A stretch of DNA of 64,000 bases from UBA1794 sp050946375 (GCA_050946375.1 JBMNUT010000002.1:223019-287018), one strand, 5' to 3'. Counted from the stretch's first letter, positions 1 through 9,176 are shown. Made by a program: numbers and translations. The notes: generated from the letters alone by a model not told the origin.

Positions 1-1296
1 CACGCGGTCAAAATTGAGCGAGCCGTTGGCAAAACGGCGGGCGCGCAACTTCTTGGCCAGTGCGTCGAGCTGCAGGATTTCCTCCGCATAATCGCCCTTT
101 TTCGTCTCGATGCGCTCCTGGGCTTCCTCGTAGGTAAAGCGGCGGTTGCTGCGTATTACGGAGTGAACGATGCGGGAGGAATGCACCTGAGCCTCGTCGT
201 CCAGCTCGAAGACGGCCGAGTAAGTCAGTTTTTCCTCATCGGGACGGAGCGAACAGATGAAGTTGCACAGCCGTTCGGGCAGCATGGGCACCGTGCGGTC
301 TACGAGGTAAACCGAAGTTGCGCGCTTCATTGCTTCCTTATCGATGACACTTCCTTCCGTAACATAGTGGCTTACGTCGGCAATGTGTACGCCCACTTCC
401 CAAAGCCCGTTGGGCATTTTGCGCAGGGAGAGCGCATCGTCGAAGTCTTTGGCATCGCGCGGGTCGATGGTGAAGGTCGTAATTTCCCGAAAGTCTTCCC
501 GCCGTGCGATTTCTTCGGCCGTGATTTCAGCAGGGATGCGCTCCGCGGCTTTCTCTACCTCTGCGGGATAGCTGTAAGGAAGGCCGAATTCGGCCAGAAT
601 CGCGTGCATTTCCGTCGTGTTGTCGCCCGCTTTTCCCAGTATGTCCACCACTTCTCCGATGGGGTTCTTCGCCTTGTCGGGCCAAGTGGTAACGCGCACG
701 ACGGCTTTGTCGCCGTTTTTGCCGCCTTTGAGCTTGTCTTTCGGGATAAATATGTCGTTGGCCAGCGTACGGCTCTCGGTGACGAGGAAAGCATAGCCGT
801 GCGAAACGTCGAGCGTGCCGACGAACGTGTCGTTTGCCCGCTGCAGAATCTCCACAACCTCACCCTCCGGCTGCCGGTCCTTGCGGCGCGCGAAGCAGGC
901 CACGCGCACCTTGTCGTTGTTCATGGCGTGTGCCGAGTTGCGTTCCGCTATGAATATCGGCTCTCCGCCGCCGTCCGGCAAAAAAGAGTTCTTCCCGTTG
1001 CTCTTGCGCACGAAGGTCCCGGTCATTTCCTGCTCGCACGACTGGTAGCGATAGGCGCCGTCCTGGGCCACAAGGAAGCCTGCATCGGCGATTTCGTCGA
1101 GCAGTTCGCGGCACATCATGCGCTGCGTCTGCGTACGCAGCCCCAGCGAGCGGTAGACTTGCTTGGGGGAATAGACTTCGGAGCGGTTCCTTTGGAAAAA
1201 ATCAAGCACCAGGCAGGCCATGTCGCTGCGTTTCATCGGACGGGAAGACTTGGATTTCTTCCCTGTTCCCTTTTTCTCTTTTTTTTTTTTTGCCAT
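1..1296 (-). CDS. rnr: Ribonuclease R, N-terminal 432 residues (runs off the window)
   Basis: 3'-5' hydrolytic exoribonuclease of the RNase II/R family, which degrades structured RNA in the cytoplasm. The reverse strand is open from an ATG at 1296 to the window edge. It opens with a lysine-rich tail, then a winged-helix-like region, cold-shock-type segments and the start of the RNB catalytic domain. The RNB signature DPRDAKDFDDALS begins at about residue 278 and carries the aspartates that bind the catalytic metals. The last visible residues read FDRV, as in the family. The C-terminal half and S1 domain lie outside the window. A TTTG / TAATTTCG promoter pair lies about 60 bases upstream. The long plus-strand reading frame over the same DNA is a shadow. 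Confidence 0.93.
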   Translation of the reverse strand, partial: MAKKKKEKKGTGKKSKSSRPMKRSDMACLVLDFFQRNRSEVYSPKQVYRSLGLRTQTQRMMCRELLDEIADAGFLVAQDGAYRYQSCEQEMTGTFVRKSNGKNSFLPDGGGEPIFIAERNSAHAMNNDKVRVACFARRKDRQPEGEVVEILQRANDTFVGTLDVSHGYAFLVTESRTLANDIFIPKDKLKGGKNGDKAVVRVTTWPDKAKNPIGEVVDILGKAGDNTTEMHAILAEFGLPYSYPAEVEKAAERIPAEITAEEIARREDFREITTFTIDPRDAKDFDDALSLRKMPNGLWEVGVHIADVSHYVTEGSVIDKEAMKRATSVYLVDRTVPMLPERLCNFICSLRPDEEKLTYSAVFELDDEAQVHSSRIVHSVIRSNRRFTYEEAQERIETKKGDYAEEILQLDALAKKLRARRFANGSLNFDRV

Positions 1297-1354
1297 AGCT
1301 GTAAAGGGTTTTGTTCGGGGGCGACGGGAGAAAAGCACTCCCGCTTATCGGTTA

Positions 1355-1386
1355 CGAAATTAGGTAAAACATCCGGCTTCGGCAAA
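1355..1386 (-). promoter_or_regulatory. Promoter for rnr
   Basis: On the minus strand TTTG (1386-1383) is followed after 20 bases by TAATTTCG (1362-1355), one mismatch from the Bacteroidetes TAnnTTTG box. The predicted leader is about 55 bases and contains a small CGGGAG/CTCCCG hairpin. Confidence 0.5.
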
Positions 1387-1459
1387 TAATGCCGCGGCAA
1401 ACTACGGCACAAAACCGAAAATAATCCGTCCCGCCCGCCGCAAAGCCCGGGCAGAGGGC

Positions 1460-1530
1460 GGAAAAAGCCTTGCCGCTTTTCGCAAGAAGCCTTGCTGCTT
1501 TTTCCCGAAAGCCTTGCAGGAAAAGCCTGC
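1460..1530. repeat. 22-bp phased repeat array 1
   Basis: Successive AAG boxes put their G at 1467, 1489 and 1511, exactly 22 bases apart, separated by GCCTTGC-type cores and CTTT runs. Read on the minus strand the units are AAAAGCGGCAAGGCTTTT-like. Same family as the arrays listed further on. Confidence 0.75.
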
Positions 1531-1603
1531 GAGCCGCAACACTTTTTCCGGACACTGCCGCATCTTCTGCCGCACGATTGCCCGCCGTCCCGTTTTTATT
1601 GCC

Positions 1604-1611
1604 TATCTTTG
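1604..1611 (+). promoter_or_regulatory. Promoter -7 box of the GH29 gene
   Basis: TATCTTTG matches the Bacteroidetes TAnnTTTG consensus about 50 bases before the ATG at 1663. Confidence 0.6.
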
Positions 1612-1662
1612 CTTCGCAATAGCTATTTGCATTTCTTTTTTCCAACCCCCTAATACTCGCTT

Positions 1663-3429
1663 ATGAGACCTATCTTTTTCCTCAGCAGCCTGCTGCTTGC
1701 CGCCGGACTGGCCTCGTGCGGCACACACCGGCAGAGCGCTTCTACCGTAAACTACCCCCTGGAGCCCATGCCGGCCGTTCATAAACCTCTGCCGGAGAAC
1801 TCCGTTCCCATGGGAGACGCGAGCACTTTCGAAGAAGTCAAGCTGGACTTGCCCATCACCGAAGGGCCGTATCAGCCGACGTGGAGCTCCATCGAGGCCA
1901 ATTACCCCGGCACGCCGCAATGGTTGCGCGACGCCAAGTTCGGAATATGGGTACACTTCGGGCCGCAATCGGCCGGAGAGAGCGGCGACTGGTATGCCCG
2001 CCGGCTCTACATCCAGCGGACATCGGCACACAAGAACCACCTGAAAAAATACGGGCACCCCTCCGAAGTGGGCTACAAGGAGGTGCTCCACGACTGGAAT
2101 CCCGAGAAGTTCGACCCGAAACAGCTGGTGGAAATCTACAAGGACGCAGGCGCCCGCTTCCTCATCATACAAGGCGTGCACCACGACCAGTACGACATGT
2201 GGGACTCCAAGTACCAGCCCTGGAACTCTACCCGCATAGGTCCCCGCCGCGACTTCCTGCGCGAATGGGAAAAGGCGGCCCGCAAGGCCCACATGCGCTT
2301 CGGCATTACCTTCCATCACGAGTACTCCTGGTGGTGGTGGCAGACGGCTTTCCAGAGCGACACGGAAGGCGACATGGCCGGAGTGCCCTACGATGGAAAT
2401 CTGACGCTGGCCGACGGCCAAGGAAAGTGGTGGGAAGGGCTCGACCCGCGCTACCTCTACGGCATAAACCTACGGGAGTATGATGACGTGGCCCGGGCCG
2501 CCAACACAGACTGGTCGCCCCCGCATCCGGGAATCTTTACCCGACATCTGGACTTCGCCAAGTGGTACGCCAAATGGTGGGCACTGAGAATGATGGACGC
2601 CATCGACAAATACGAACCGGACTTCATCTATACCGACGGAACGGACCAACAACCGTTCAGCGGCGCAGGCACCGGCACGGGTTACAAGTGCGACGCCATG
2701 CAGCGGGTGATGGCCGATTTCTACAACCGCACCCTGGCCCGTAAGGGAGTGATGGATGCTTTCAGCATAGTCAAGTTCCGGAAGACGACAAACGGCACGG
2801 TCAATACGTGCGAGACTGCCATCCCTGCCGACATCAAGACCGACCAGGCGTGGATAGCCGAGACGCCCGTAGGCGATTGGTTCTACGCGCCCGACTTTGT
2901 CTACAGCGCCGATGCCGTAATACGCTACCTGCTTGAAATCGTGGCACGCGACGGCGCGTTCGGTCTCTGCATCCCCATCGCGCCCGACGGCGCATTGGAC
3001 GAGGCCTGCATCAGCATGCTTTCGGAAATAGGCGAATGGATGCGCATCAATGGCGAAGGCATCTACGGCAGTTCCGCCTGGCAAGTCCTGGGCGAGGGAG
3101 CCGACGGCAAGCTCAACACCCTGCCCGGAGGCCGGATAGGGCAGTACCAGGCCGAACATCGCTTCCACAATTCCGACTTCCGCTTTACCGCAGGCAAGGA
3201 CGGGACGCTCTACGCCTGGTGCATGACGGTGCCGCAAGCGGGCGACCGCCTCGTGATTACGTCGCTGGGCACCGCCAGAGGGCTGCTGAACCGGCAAGTG
3301 ACCGACGTAAAACTGATGGGGGCAAAGGAAAAAATCGACTGGAAGATGACGCCCGAAGGACTGGAAATCGTCTACCCCGCTACTGCATCGCTCAAGACGG
3401 CCGTAGGGTTCAAAATCATTTGCGACTGA
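1663..3429 (+). CDS. GH29 alpha-L-fucosidase lipoprotein
   Basis: Hydrolyses alpha-L-fucosyl linkages from glycans, probably at the cell envelope. The 588-residue product starts with a lipoprotein signal whose lipobox LASC gives Cys19 as the acylated residue. The catalytic barrel runs from about residue 80 to 420. Family signatures include WLRDAKFGIWVHFG, the aromatic FHHEYSWWWW stretch, and PDFIYTDGTD, where Asp325 sits at the position of the GH29 nucleophile. A C-terminal beta domain of about 100 residues follows. The acid/base glutamate cannot be placed by eye. The gene has its own promoter and no partner in the same transcript. Substrate linkage is not predictable, and no SusC/SusD pair is nearby to suggest a particular polysaccharide. 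Confidence 0.9.
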   Translation: MRPIFFLSSLLLAAGLASCGTHRQSASTVNYPLEPMPAVHKPLPENSVPMGDASTFEEVKLDLPITEGPYQPTWSSIEANYPGTPQWLRDAKFGIWVHFGPQSAGESGDWYARRLYIQRTSAHKNHLKKYGHPSEVGYKEVLHDWNPEKFDPKQLVEIYKDAGARFLIIQGVHHDQYDMWDSKYQPWNSTRIGPRRDFLREWEKAARKAHMRFGITFHHEYSWWWWQTAFQSDTEGDMAGVPYDGNLTLADGQGKWWEGLDPRYLYGINLREYDDVARAANTDWSPPHPGIFTRHLDFAKWYAKWWALRMMDAIDKYEPDFIYTDGTDQQPFSGAGTGTGYKCDAMQRVMADFYNRTLARKGVMDAFSIVKFRKTTNGTVNTCETAIPADIKTDQAWIAETPVGDWFYAPDFVYSADAVIRYLLEIVARDGAFGLCIPIAPDGALDEACISMLSEIGEWMRINGEGIYGSSAWQVLGEGADGKLNTLPGGRIGQYQAEHRFHNSDFRFTAGKDGTLYAWCMTVPQAGDRLVITSLGTARGLLNRQVTDVKLMGAKEKIDWKMTPEGLEIVYPATASLKTAVGFKIICD

Positions 3430-3526
3430 GCCAAGGGGGCGAACAAGTACCCCTTGACGCAGTTTCCCCCAAGCGGGTGCCTCTACCGACGCACCAGCTT
3501 TTTTCATGAGCGCCGCATCCGCCCGC

Positions 3527-3594
3527 GAAAAGCGGCAAGGCTTTTTGCAAAAAGTCCCGCCCGTTTTCCCGAAAAGCCTTGCCCCCTTTCGTCG
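3527..3594. repeat. 22-bp phased repeat array 2 (foldable)
   Basis: Three units with G phases at 3532, 3554 and 3576, exactly 22 bases apart. Unit 1 (GGCAAGGCTTTT) and unit 3 (AAAAGCCTTGCC) are perfect inverted complements over 12 bases, so the transcript downstream of the fucosidase gene could fold into a hairpin. It is followed only by CCCTTTC, so it would be a weak terminator. Confidence 0.8.
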
Positions 3595-3646
3595 CAACGC
3601 CCTGCACTTCTTGGGGAGAAATTCGAGGCTTTCCGTTTTTAATGCG

Positions 3647-3654
3647 TATCTTTG
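3647..3654 (+). promoter_or_regulatory. Promoter -7 box of the epimerase operon
   Basis: TATCTTTG lies 18 bases before the ATG at 3673. It overlaps the in-frame TTG at 3652, which argues against that TTG being the start codon. Confidence 0.6.
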
Positions 3655-3672
3655 CCCGATATTTATGCCCCT

Positions 3673-4698
3673 ATGAACTCGAAAGGTTCCGTACTCATCA
3701 CCGGCGCGAGCGGCTTCATCGGCCACCGCCTTGTCTCTCTTCTCCGCGAAGAGGGCTACGCCGTGTGGGCAGGGGTGCGGGCCACGAGCGCGACAGCCTC
3801 GCTGGAACAGGAAGGGGTACGCCTGTGCCGGCTCGACATGGACAGCCCCGAGCGGCTGAAGGCACAGCTGGCCCGGCACAAAGAGGAGCATGGCGCATGG
3901 GACTACGTAGTGCATGCCGCCGGAGTCACCAAGACTACGCACAAGAAGGACTTCGACCGCGTCAACTTCGGCAATACCGTTTCGCTCGTGACCGCCCTGC
4001 AGGAGAACGCGATGGTGCCGCGCAAGTTCGTATTCATCAGCTCCCTCAGCGTCTACGGCCCCCTGCACGAACGCGACGGCCTGCCCTTCTGCAGCACGAC
4101 CGACCGCCCCGCGCCCAACACGGCCTACGGCCGCAGCAAGCTCCGCGCAGAAGAATACCTGAAAGAGCTGGGGGCAACGTTCCCCTCCGTCATACTCCGC
4201 CCCACCGGAGTCTACGGCCCGCGCGAGCGGGACTACTACCTGATGGCCAAAAGCGTACAGCGGCACATCGACGTAGCCGCCGGATTCCGGCCGCAGGTGC
4301 TCACCTTCATCTATGCCGACGACGTGGTGCAGGCCGTTTCCCTCGCCCTGCAGCGACCGGTGCCCCCCGCTTCGGTCTACGACCTGAGCGACGGCCAGGA
4401 ATACACCTCGTCCGACTTCTCCCGACTCCTGCAGAAAGAACTGCATACGAGCCGCCTCCTGCGCATCTGCCTCCCCCTCTGGGCACTTTGGGCCGCATCG
4501 CTCGTCGCACAGGCCTGCGCCCGACTGACCAGACAGGCTTCCACGCTCAACTTAGACAAGTACCGAATTATGAAACAACGCTCCTGGCGATGCGATATCA
4601 GCCCGGCCAAGCACGATTTGGGCTACCGCCCGCGCTATCTTCTGCCCGAGGGAGTAAAGAAAACCATTGAGTGGTATAAAAAAGAAAGATGGCTTTAG
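3673..4698 (+). CDS. NAD-dependent epimerase/dehydratase (extended SDR)
   Basis: Probable nucleotide-sugar or related epimerase/dehydratase with a Rossmann fold. The nucleotide-binding motif TGASGFIG is at residues 10-17 and the catalytic pair Tyr152/Lys156 lies in YGRSK. About 341 residues. Around residues 255-280 there is a hydrophobic stretch (LPLWALWAASLVAQAC), unusual for a soluble SDR, which could tether it to the membrane. The ATG at 3673 was chosen because an upstream in-frame TTG overlaps the promoter. The stop overlaps the start of the next gene, a membrane PAP2 phosphatase, by 10 bases, so the two are translationally coupled and may act on the same lipid or glycolipid. The actual substrate is unknown. 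Confidence 0.8.
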   Translation: MNSKGSVLITGASGFIGHRLVSLLREEGYAVWAGVRATSATASLEQEGVRLCRLDMDSPERLKAQLARHKEEHGAWDYVVHAAGVTKTTHKKDFDRVNFGNTVSLVTALQENAMVPRKFVFISSLSVYGPLHERDGLPFCSTTDRPAPNTAYGRSKLRAEEYLKELGATFPSVILRPTGVYGPRERDYYLMAKSVQRHIDVAAGFRPQVLTFIYADDVVQAVSLALQRPVPPASVYDLSDGQEYTSSDFSRLLQKELHTSRLLRICLPLWALWAASLVAQACARLTRQASTLNLDKYRIMKQRSWRCDISPAKHDLGYRPRYLLPEGVKKTIEWYKKERWL

Positions 4699-5819
4699 AC
4701 ATATTCCGCAAGATCGAAGCGCCAAAAGGACTGTTTGCCGTGGAAAAAGCCACGGTGGTCTACGCGCTTTTCACCACCCTCGTCATCATTTGCTCCTGGG
4801 GAGAAATGGCCGACCCCGGCCGCCTCTTGTGGGGGCGCCTCCAGATTTTGGGCGCGACGGTAATACTTATGCTGCTTTACCGCCTCTATCCGTGCAAACT
4901 CACGACCTATCTGCGCGTCATCATACAACTTTCCTTCCTGATATACTGGTATCCGGACACTTTCGAGCTGAACCGCCACCTGACCAACCAGGACCATATT
5001 TTCGCCGGCCTTGAGCAACGGCTCTTCGGATGCCAGCCGGCTGTGATTTTCTCCGAGACTTTTCCTTCGAAGTGGGTGAGTGAGCCGCTAAACCTGGGCT
5101 ATTTTTTCTATTACCCCATGATGTTTATCGTAGGGACTTTCATTTTTCTGAAAAAGTTCGACTGGTTTGAGCGATGGTCTTTCGTTTTAGCCGCATCGTT
5201 CTACACCTATTATACAATCTACCTCTTCCTTCCCGTCGTAGGCCCGCAGTTTTATTTTCCCGTCATAGGGTGGGACAACGTAGAGGCCGGCGTTTTTCCC
5301 CAAGTAGGCCGTTATTTCGACTACCACCCCGCCCTTCCTCCCGGCGAGCACGGGGAGTGTGGCTTTTTCTGCTCCATGGTCGAGCTGTCGCAGCAGCTGG
5401 GCGAGCGCCCCACGGCGGCGTTTCCCTCGTCGCACGTAGGGATTTCCACCCTGCTGATGCTCATCTCTGCCCGATTGAGCCGCAACCTTTTCTGTTTCCT
5501 CCTCCCCTTCTATCTGCTGCTCTGCACCGCAACGGTCTACATACAGGCACATTACCTGATTGACGCCATAGCCGGATTCTTTTCCGCCTTCGTCATTTAC
5601 TTCATCATCACGTTCATTTATAAATACTACTTCGCCACGCCCCTCTTCGGCGCGACCTCCCTGCCGAAAAGCCGCAGCGCTTCTCTCCAAAAGTGCCTCG
5701 CCTTTTCAGAAAAGTGCAGGGACTTTTCGGCCGAAGCCCCGCAACTTACGGCCGACGGGAGCGCCACAAGGGCAAAAGCGGACTTAAGCAAGACTGACAA
5801 CAAGGACCAACAATCCTAA
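4689..5819 (+). CDS. Membrane PAP2-family phosphatase/phosphotransferase (Aur1/Ipt1-like)
   Basis: Integral membrane enzyme of the PAP2 superfamily, resembling the inositolphosphoceramide-synthase-like branch. There are several hydrophobic segments. Active-site motifs are FPSSH with His249 and AHYLIDAIAG with His288 and Asp292, the second histidine and aspartate expected of this fold. It probably transfers or removes a phosphoryl head group on a lipid. It overlaps the preceding epimerase gene by 10 bases. The C-terminal ~50 residues (from about residue 325) are hydrophilic, rich in K, S and A, and encoded by a 22-base repeat array (5665-5752), so this tail is probably a late addition and not part of the enzyme core. 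The substrate is not predictable from sequence. Confidence 0.75.
   Translation: MALDIFRKIEAPKGLFAVEKATVVYALFTTLVIICSWGEMADPGRLLWGRLQILGATVILMLLYRLYPCKLTTYLRVIIQLSFLIYWYPDTFELNRHLTNQDHIFAGLEQRLFGCQPAVIFSETFPSKWVSEPLNLGYFFYYPMMFIVGTFIFLKKFDWFERWSFVLAASFYTYYTIYLFLPVVGPQFYFPVIGWDNVEAGVFPQVGRYFDYHPALPPGEHGECGFFCSMVELSQQLGERPTAAFPSSHVGISTLLMLISARLSRNLFCFLLPFYLLLCTATVYIQAHYLIDAIAGFFSAFVIYFIITFIYKYYFATPLFGATSLPKSRSASLQKCLAFSEKCRDFSAEAPQLTADGSATRAKADLSKTDNKDQQS
5665..5752. repeat. 22-bp phased repeat array 3, inside the PAP2 gene
   Basis: AAAAG boxes with G at 5671, 5693, 5714 and (GAAG) 5736: spacing 22, 21, 22. The array is translated as the C-terminal tail of the membrane phosphatase. Confidence 0.75.
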
Positions 5820-5834
5820 AAAACCAATAAAACC

Positions 5835-7973
5835 ATGAACTTCTTCAACCGTACCATCCGTATCGCCCTGCTTGCCCTTGCCACAACGGGCAGCAGCGCC
5901 TGGGCACAAGACCTCTGCCTGCATCTCAATCCGGCACAAGGCGTTGCAGGCACAACCACCCTGCCCCTGACCACAACCGACGGCACCGCCACGGCACAGC
6001 TCCTCAACGGAGCCACCCTCGTAGAGGTGGAAGACTGCAAAGTCGTAGCCCTCGGCAGCCAGAACGGCTACGTAAACCTCGGCGAAGAGGCAGGCAAAAT
6101 GGCCTCGACCCTATCCGACTTTACGCTCCACATGAAAGTCTACATCCCCAACACGGCCGACATTTCCGGCGCCGGCAACTTCCTTTGCTGCTTTGCCACG
6201 GCAGAAAACGCCGGCGACAGAGGCTCGGGCTACTTCTTCCTCAGCGCCAAGGAGAGCCGCTACGCCATTTCCCGCACAAACTGGAGCGGGGAAACGAGCA
6301 CCGGCTCGCAGGGCACCCTCGAAAAGGGAAGCTGGCAGGCGCTGACCGTCGTGCAAAGCGGGACAAAGCTCAGCCTCCGCATCAACGGGCGGCAGGTGGC
6401 TTCCGTCGACGATTGCAGCCTCACGCCCGGAGACCTGGGCACTTTGCCCTACTGCTGGCTGGGCCGTTCGTGTTACTCCACGGACTCTTACCTGAAAGAG
6501 GCCATGATTGCCGACTTCCGCCTGTATGACGGCGTACTTTCCGCCGCCGCCATCAGCGAACTGGAGGCAGAGACGGCCCAACTGGATGCAGTGGCCACGC
6601 AACTGGAACTGGCCTATCTGACGGAAAACGCCCTGCCCGAGCGCGTAGAGCGCTACACCCAACTGCCCACCACGGCAGGCGACGCTACCATAACCTACAC
6701 CTCCGACCGTCCCGACCTAATCTCCCCGCAGGGCGTAGTGCGCTGCCCCGAAGCCGAAGAAGGCACGGTTGAGGCACACGTGCAGGCCACTTTCAGCCTG
6801 GACGGCAGCAGCCTGACGAAAGACTTCACGCTGGAAATTGCCCCCATCAGCGGCGAACGCAGCGGATACACTGCCTATCTTTTCGTCTACTTCATAGGCA
6901 ACTCGCCCAGCCAGGAGCAGATTTACTACGCACTCAGCTACGATGGCTTCAACTACACACCGCTCAACGGCGGAAACCCCGTCATCGGCGCCGACTCCAT
7001 TGCGCTGAAACACTCGGTGCGCGACCCGCATATCCTGCGCGGCGAGGACGGAATGTTCTACATGGTGCTCACCGACATGCGCTCGGCCGAGGGCTGGTCG
7101 TCGAACGACGGCCTCGTCCTGATGAAGTCGCCCGACCTCATCCACTGGACCCATACGGCCATCGACTTCCCCACGCAGTGGCCCGACCGCTTCGACCGCA
7201 ACACGCTGACGCAAGTGTGGGCGCCGCAAACCATCTACGACCCAGCATCCGGCCGATACGTAGTCTACTACTCCATCGGCGAGCAGGGGCAGCACTATAA
7301 AATCTACTACTCCTACGCCAACGAGGACTTCACCGAACTCACGGAACCCGCCGTGCTCTACGACCACGGGGCCAACACCATCGACGGCGACATCGTAGTC
7401 GACGCCGAAGGAGTCTACCACCTTTTCTTCAAGACCGAAGGCGAAGGCAACGGAATACAGCAGGCTACGGCTCCGTCGCTCTTCGGTCCGTGGACGGCGG
7501 AGGGGCGCTATTTGCAGCAGACCAGCGTCGCCGTGGAAGGATCGGGCGTCTTTCCGCTGATTGATGCGCAGGAATGGGTGCTGATGTACGACTGTTATAC
7601 CTCGGGATACTACCAATTCTGCACAAGTCCCGACCTTTATAACTTCACGTGGGTAGCCGACACACGGACGAGCGGCGCCTTCACCCCGCGCCACGGCACG
7701 GTCATCCCCATTACCGCCGCCGAACAGCGGGCACTCACCACGCAATGGCCGGGAACCCAGTTCGACATCGTGCCCGAGTTCATAGCCACCGGCATCGAAG
7801 CCCCGCAGGCCGCCGGCGAAAGCCGCACCGTGAGCAACCGCAGGTACTACGACCTGAACGGCGTGGCCCTGCCGCAAGAGAAGGCAACCGCCGCAGCGGG
7901 CTACTACATCGAGCAGACGGAATACACCGATGGACAGACGGAAAGCCACATCCGCCTGCAGTCCGGCAGATAA
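5835..7973 (+). CDS. GH43-family glycosidase with N-terminal LamG-like domain
   Basis: Secreted enzyme for arabinose- or xylose-containing glycans. It has a signal peptide ending near AWAQ (residue 24), a LamG/concanavalin-like domain (about 30-235), a small Ig-like domain (about 255-335), and a five-bladed GH43 propeller (about 345-655). The three GH43 carboxylates are visible: Asp397 in VRDPH (base), Asp517/Asp519 in IDGD (pKa modulator region) and Glu568 in VEGSGVF (general acid). The C-terminal ~60 residues (YYDLNG...GYYI) resemble tails of surface proteins in this phylum. It begins 15 bases after the PAP2 gene with no promoter between, so it is probably co-transcribed, and it ends at a strong terminator. 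Exact specificity within GH43 is not inferred. Confidence 0.85.
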   Translation: MNFFNRTIRIALLALATTGSSAWAQDLCLHLNPAQGVAGTTTLPLTTTDGTATAQLLNGATLVEVEDCKVVALGSQNGYVNLGEEAGKMASTLSDFTLHMKVYIPNTADISGAGNFLCCFATAENAGDRGSGYFFLSAKESRYAISRTNWSGETSTGSQGTLEKGSWQALTVVQSGTKLSLRINGRQVASVDDCSLTPGDLGTLPYCWLGRSCYSTDSYLKEAMIADFRLYDGVLSAAAISELEAETAQLDAVATQLELAYLTENALPERVERYTQLPTTAGDATITYTSDRPDLISPQGVVRCPEAEEGTVEAHVQATFSLDGSSLTKDFTLEIAPISGERSGYTAYLFVYFIGNSPSQEQIYYALSYDGFNYTPLNGGNPVIGADSIALKHSVRDPHILRGEDGMFYMVLTDMRSAEGWSSNDGLVLMKSPDLIHWTHTAIDFPTQWPDRFDRNTLTQVWAPQTIYDPASGRYVVYYSIGEQGQHYKIYYSYANEDFTELTEPAVLYDHGANTIDGDIVVDAEGVYHLFFKTEGEGNGIQQATAPSLFGPWTAEGRYLQQTSVAVEGSGVFPLIDAQEWVLMYDCYTSGYYQFCTSPDLYNFTWVADTRTSGAFTPRHGTVIPITAAEQRALTTQWPGTQFDIVPEFIATGIEAPQAAGESRTVSNRRYYDLNGVALPQEKATAAAGYYIEQTEYTDGQTESHIRLQSGR

Positions 7974-7999
7974 TATCCCCCGCGGAAACCTAAAAAATC

Positions 8000-8036
8000 G
8001 CAGGCACTTTTCTCGGAAAGTGCCTGCGCTTTTTTC
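8000..8036. terminator. Bidirectional intrinsic terminator between convergent genes
   Basis: GCAGGCACTTTTC and GGAAAGTGCCTGC form a ~12-bp stem followed by GCTTTTTT on plus and by GATTTTTT on minus. It serves both the GH43 gene (+) and the type IX cargo gene (-). The stem is made from two 22-base repeat units. Confidence 0.85.
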
Positions 8037-8070
8037 ATAAAGTCCCAGGGCTTTTGCCCGAACCAGGCTA
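8000..8070. repeat. 22-bp phased array 4; left copy of a 71-bp direct repeat
   Basis: AAAG phases at 8020 and 8042. The whole 71-base segment matches 9353-9422 at about 66 of 71 positions, far closer than any other pair of arrays. The two copies flank the type IX cargo gene in direct orientation. Confidence 0.85.
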
Positions 8071-9090
8071 CCGCACCGCGATTTTCCCCGTGGAGAGTAC
8101 CGCATTGTCCTTGCCACTCCGCACCTGCACCAGGTAGATTCCGGCCGGAAGCGACGAGAGATCGGCCGATTCGCCCGAGAACTCCAGGACTTTCGCGCCC
8201 TCCTCCGTGAAAAGTGCCGTGCGGCAATCACTCCCGCCCTGCATGGGCAACTCCACCGTGATCCGCTTCTCGTCCGGAAAATAGCGCACTTCCGCCTCCG
8301 GGGAGGCCGCCTCCCCCGACACGTTCCCTATGCCCCACGGGTAATTTTCCTCCTCACCCATAAGGCAATCCTCTATGTCCCAAGGATAAACGTCCCATGG
8401 GAAATCCCAAATATAGCGTTCCTTATCCTCAAATTGCAACCTACCTACAATAGGATCAAAGTAAGACAGCAAGAAATGATCCCCTGCCGTCGGGAGCACG
8501 GAGACGGGGAAAAATAGCGAACTACCGGCATAATCAAAATATTGGCTGTTATAAAGATCGTAGTTTACGCCGTCCAGCCCCCTGTAATGGTAGGCATTTA
8601 CCGGCACGCCTCCCATGTCTTTTACCGTGATGTCCTCAATGCAGATACGGAAAGCCTCGCCGGGAAAAGCATACCTTGCATAATAGGGCACCACCAGCGC
8701 CAGCGTGTCCCCAGGTTGCGCATTGAAAATGTAAAGCAAGTCCAAGGTCCCTGTCTCCGGATTGCGAACGTAGACGGAATCTCCCTTGCAGTGGACATAG
8801 AAGCAGTCCATATAAGTAAAAGTAGGATCAGCCCCGTCCCGGTATATATCGACACGATTTCTCGTAATCTTCCGCATGGGCAAGTCGCTGAACAGCGTGT
8901 CTTTCACACATTCCATGAGAATAAATCCATCCCCTACTATGCCCCGGATATCCCGGTCGAAGTAGCACCATTTCGCGCCAATCGGGGCAAATTCCCAACC
9001 GGCGGAGGTCTTCCAATCGGACTGCGCCTGCGCACTGAAAGAAAGCAATGCGCAGAAACTCCATAAAATGACTCTTTTCATCTGATTCAT
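8068..9090 (-). CDS. Secreted protein with type IX secretion C-terminal sorting domain
   Basis: About 340 residues. It starts MNQMKRVILWSFCALLSF with a signal peptide ending near AQAQ; the second Met, at 9081, is an alternative start. The body is acidic and rich in Tyr, Phe and Asp, with no domain I recognise. The last ~75 residues have the pattern of a type A sorting domain (VELPMQGG...LFTEEGAKVLEF...LPAGIYLVQV...), which directs export by PorSS/T9SS and anchoring or release at the cell surface. A -7 box at 9184-9177 sets a leader of about 80 bases and rules out the longer upstream frame. The region from 8400 to 9200 is clearly lower in GC than its neighbours and the gene is bracketed by a direct repeat, suggesting it moved or was inserted. 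Function unknown. Confidence 0.75.
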   Translation of the reverse strand: MNQMKRVILWSFCALLSFSAQAQSDWKTSAGWEFAPIGAKWCYFDRDIRGIVGDGFILMECVKDTLFSDLPMRKITRNRVDIYRDGADPTFTYMDCFYVHCKGDSVYVRNPETGTLDLLYIFNAQPGDTLALVVPYYARYAFPGEAFRICIEDITVKDMGGVPVNAYHYRGLDGVNYDLYNSQYFDYAGSSLFFPVSVLPTAGDHFLLSYFDPIVGRLQFEDKERYIWDFPWDVYPWDIEDCLMGEEENYPWGIGNVSGEAASPEAEVRYFPDEKRITVELPMQGGSDCRTALFTEEGAKVLEFSGESADLSSLPAGIYLVQVRSGKDNAVLSTGKIAVR

Positions 9091-9176
9091 ACGGATGTAA
9101 TTTTGTTGTAACACTAAAGTATTATTGTTTAATATTAGTTCGCTTTCAAACGTTTCTGCTTTCAATTTTTCCGCCG

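Larger units (their letters stand above)
1297..1662. other. Intergenic region between divergent rnr and the fucosidase gene
   Basis: No credible gene. It holds the rnr promoter, a 22-base-phased repeat array (1460-1530) and the promoter of the downstream fucosidase gene. Confidence 0.7.

Noticed and set aside
163..1389. 408-codon plus-strand open frame
   Set aside because: It lies wholly over rnr, whose minus-strand product has clear RNase R motifs; high-GC mirror frame.
2470..4446. 658-codon minus-strand open frame
   Set aside because: Antisense to the fucosidase and epimerase genes; no family resemblance and it runs through a promoter and a repeat array.
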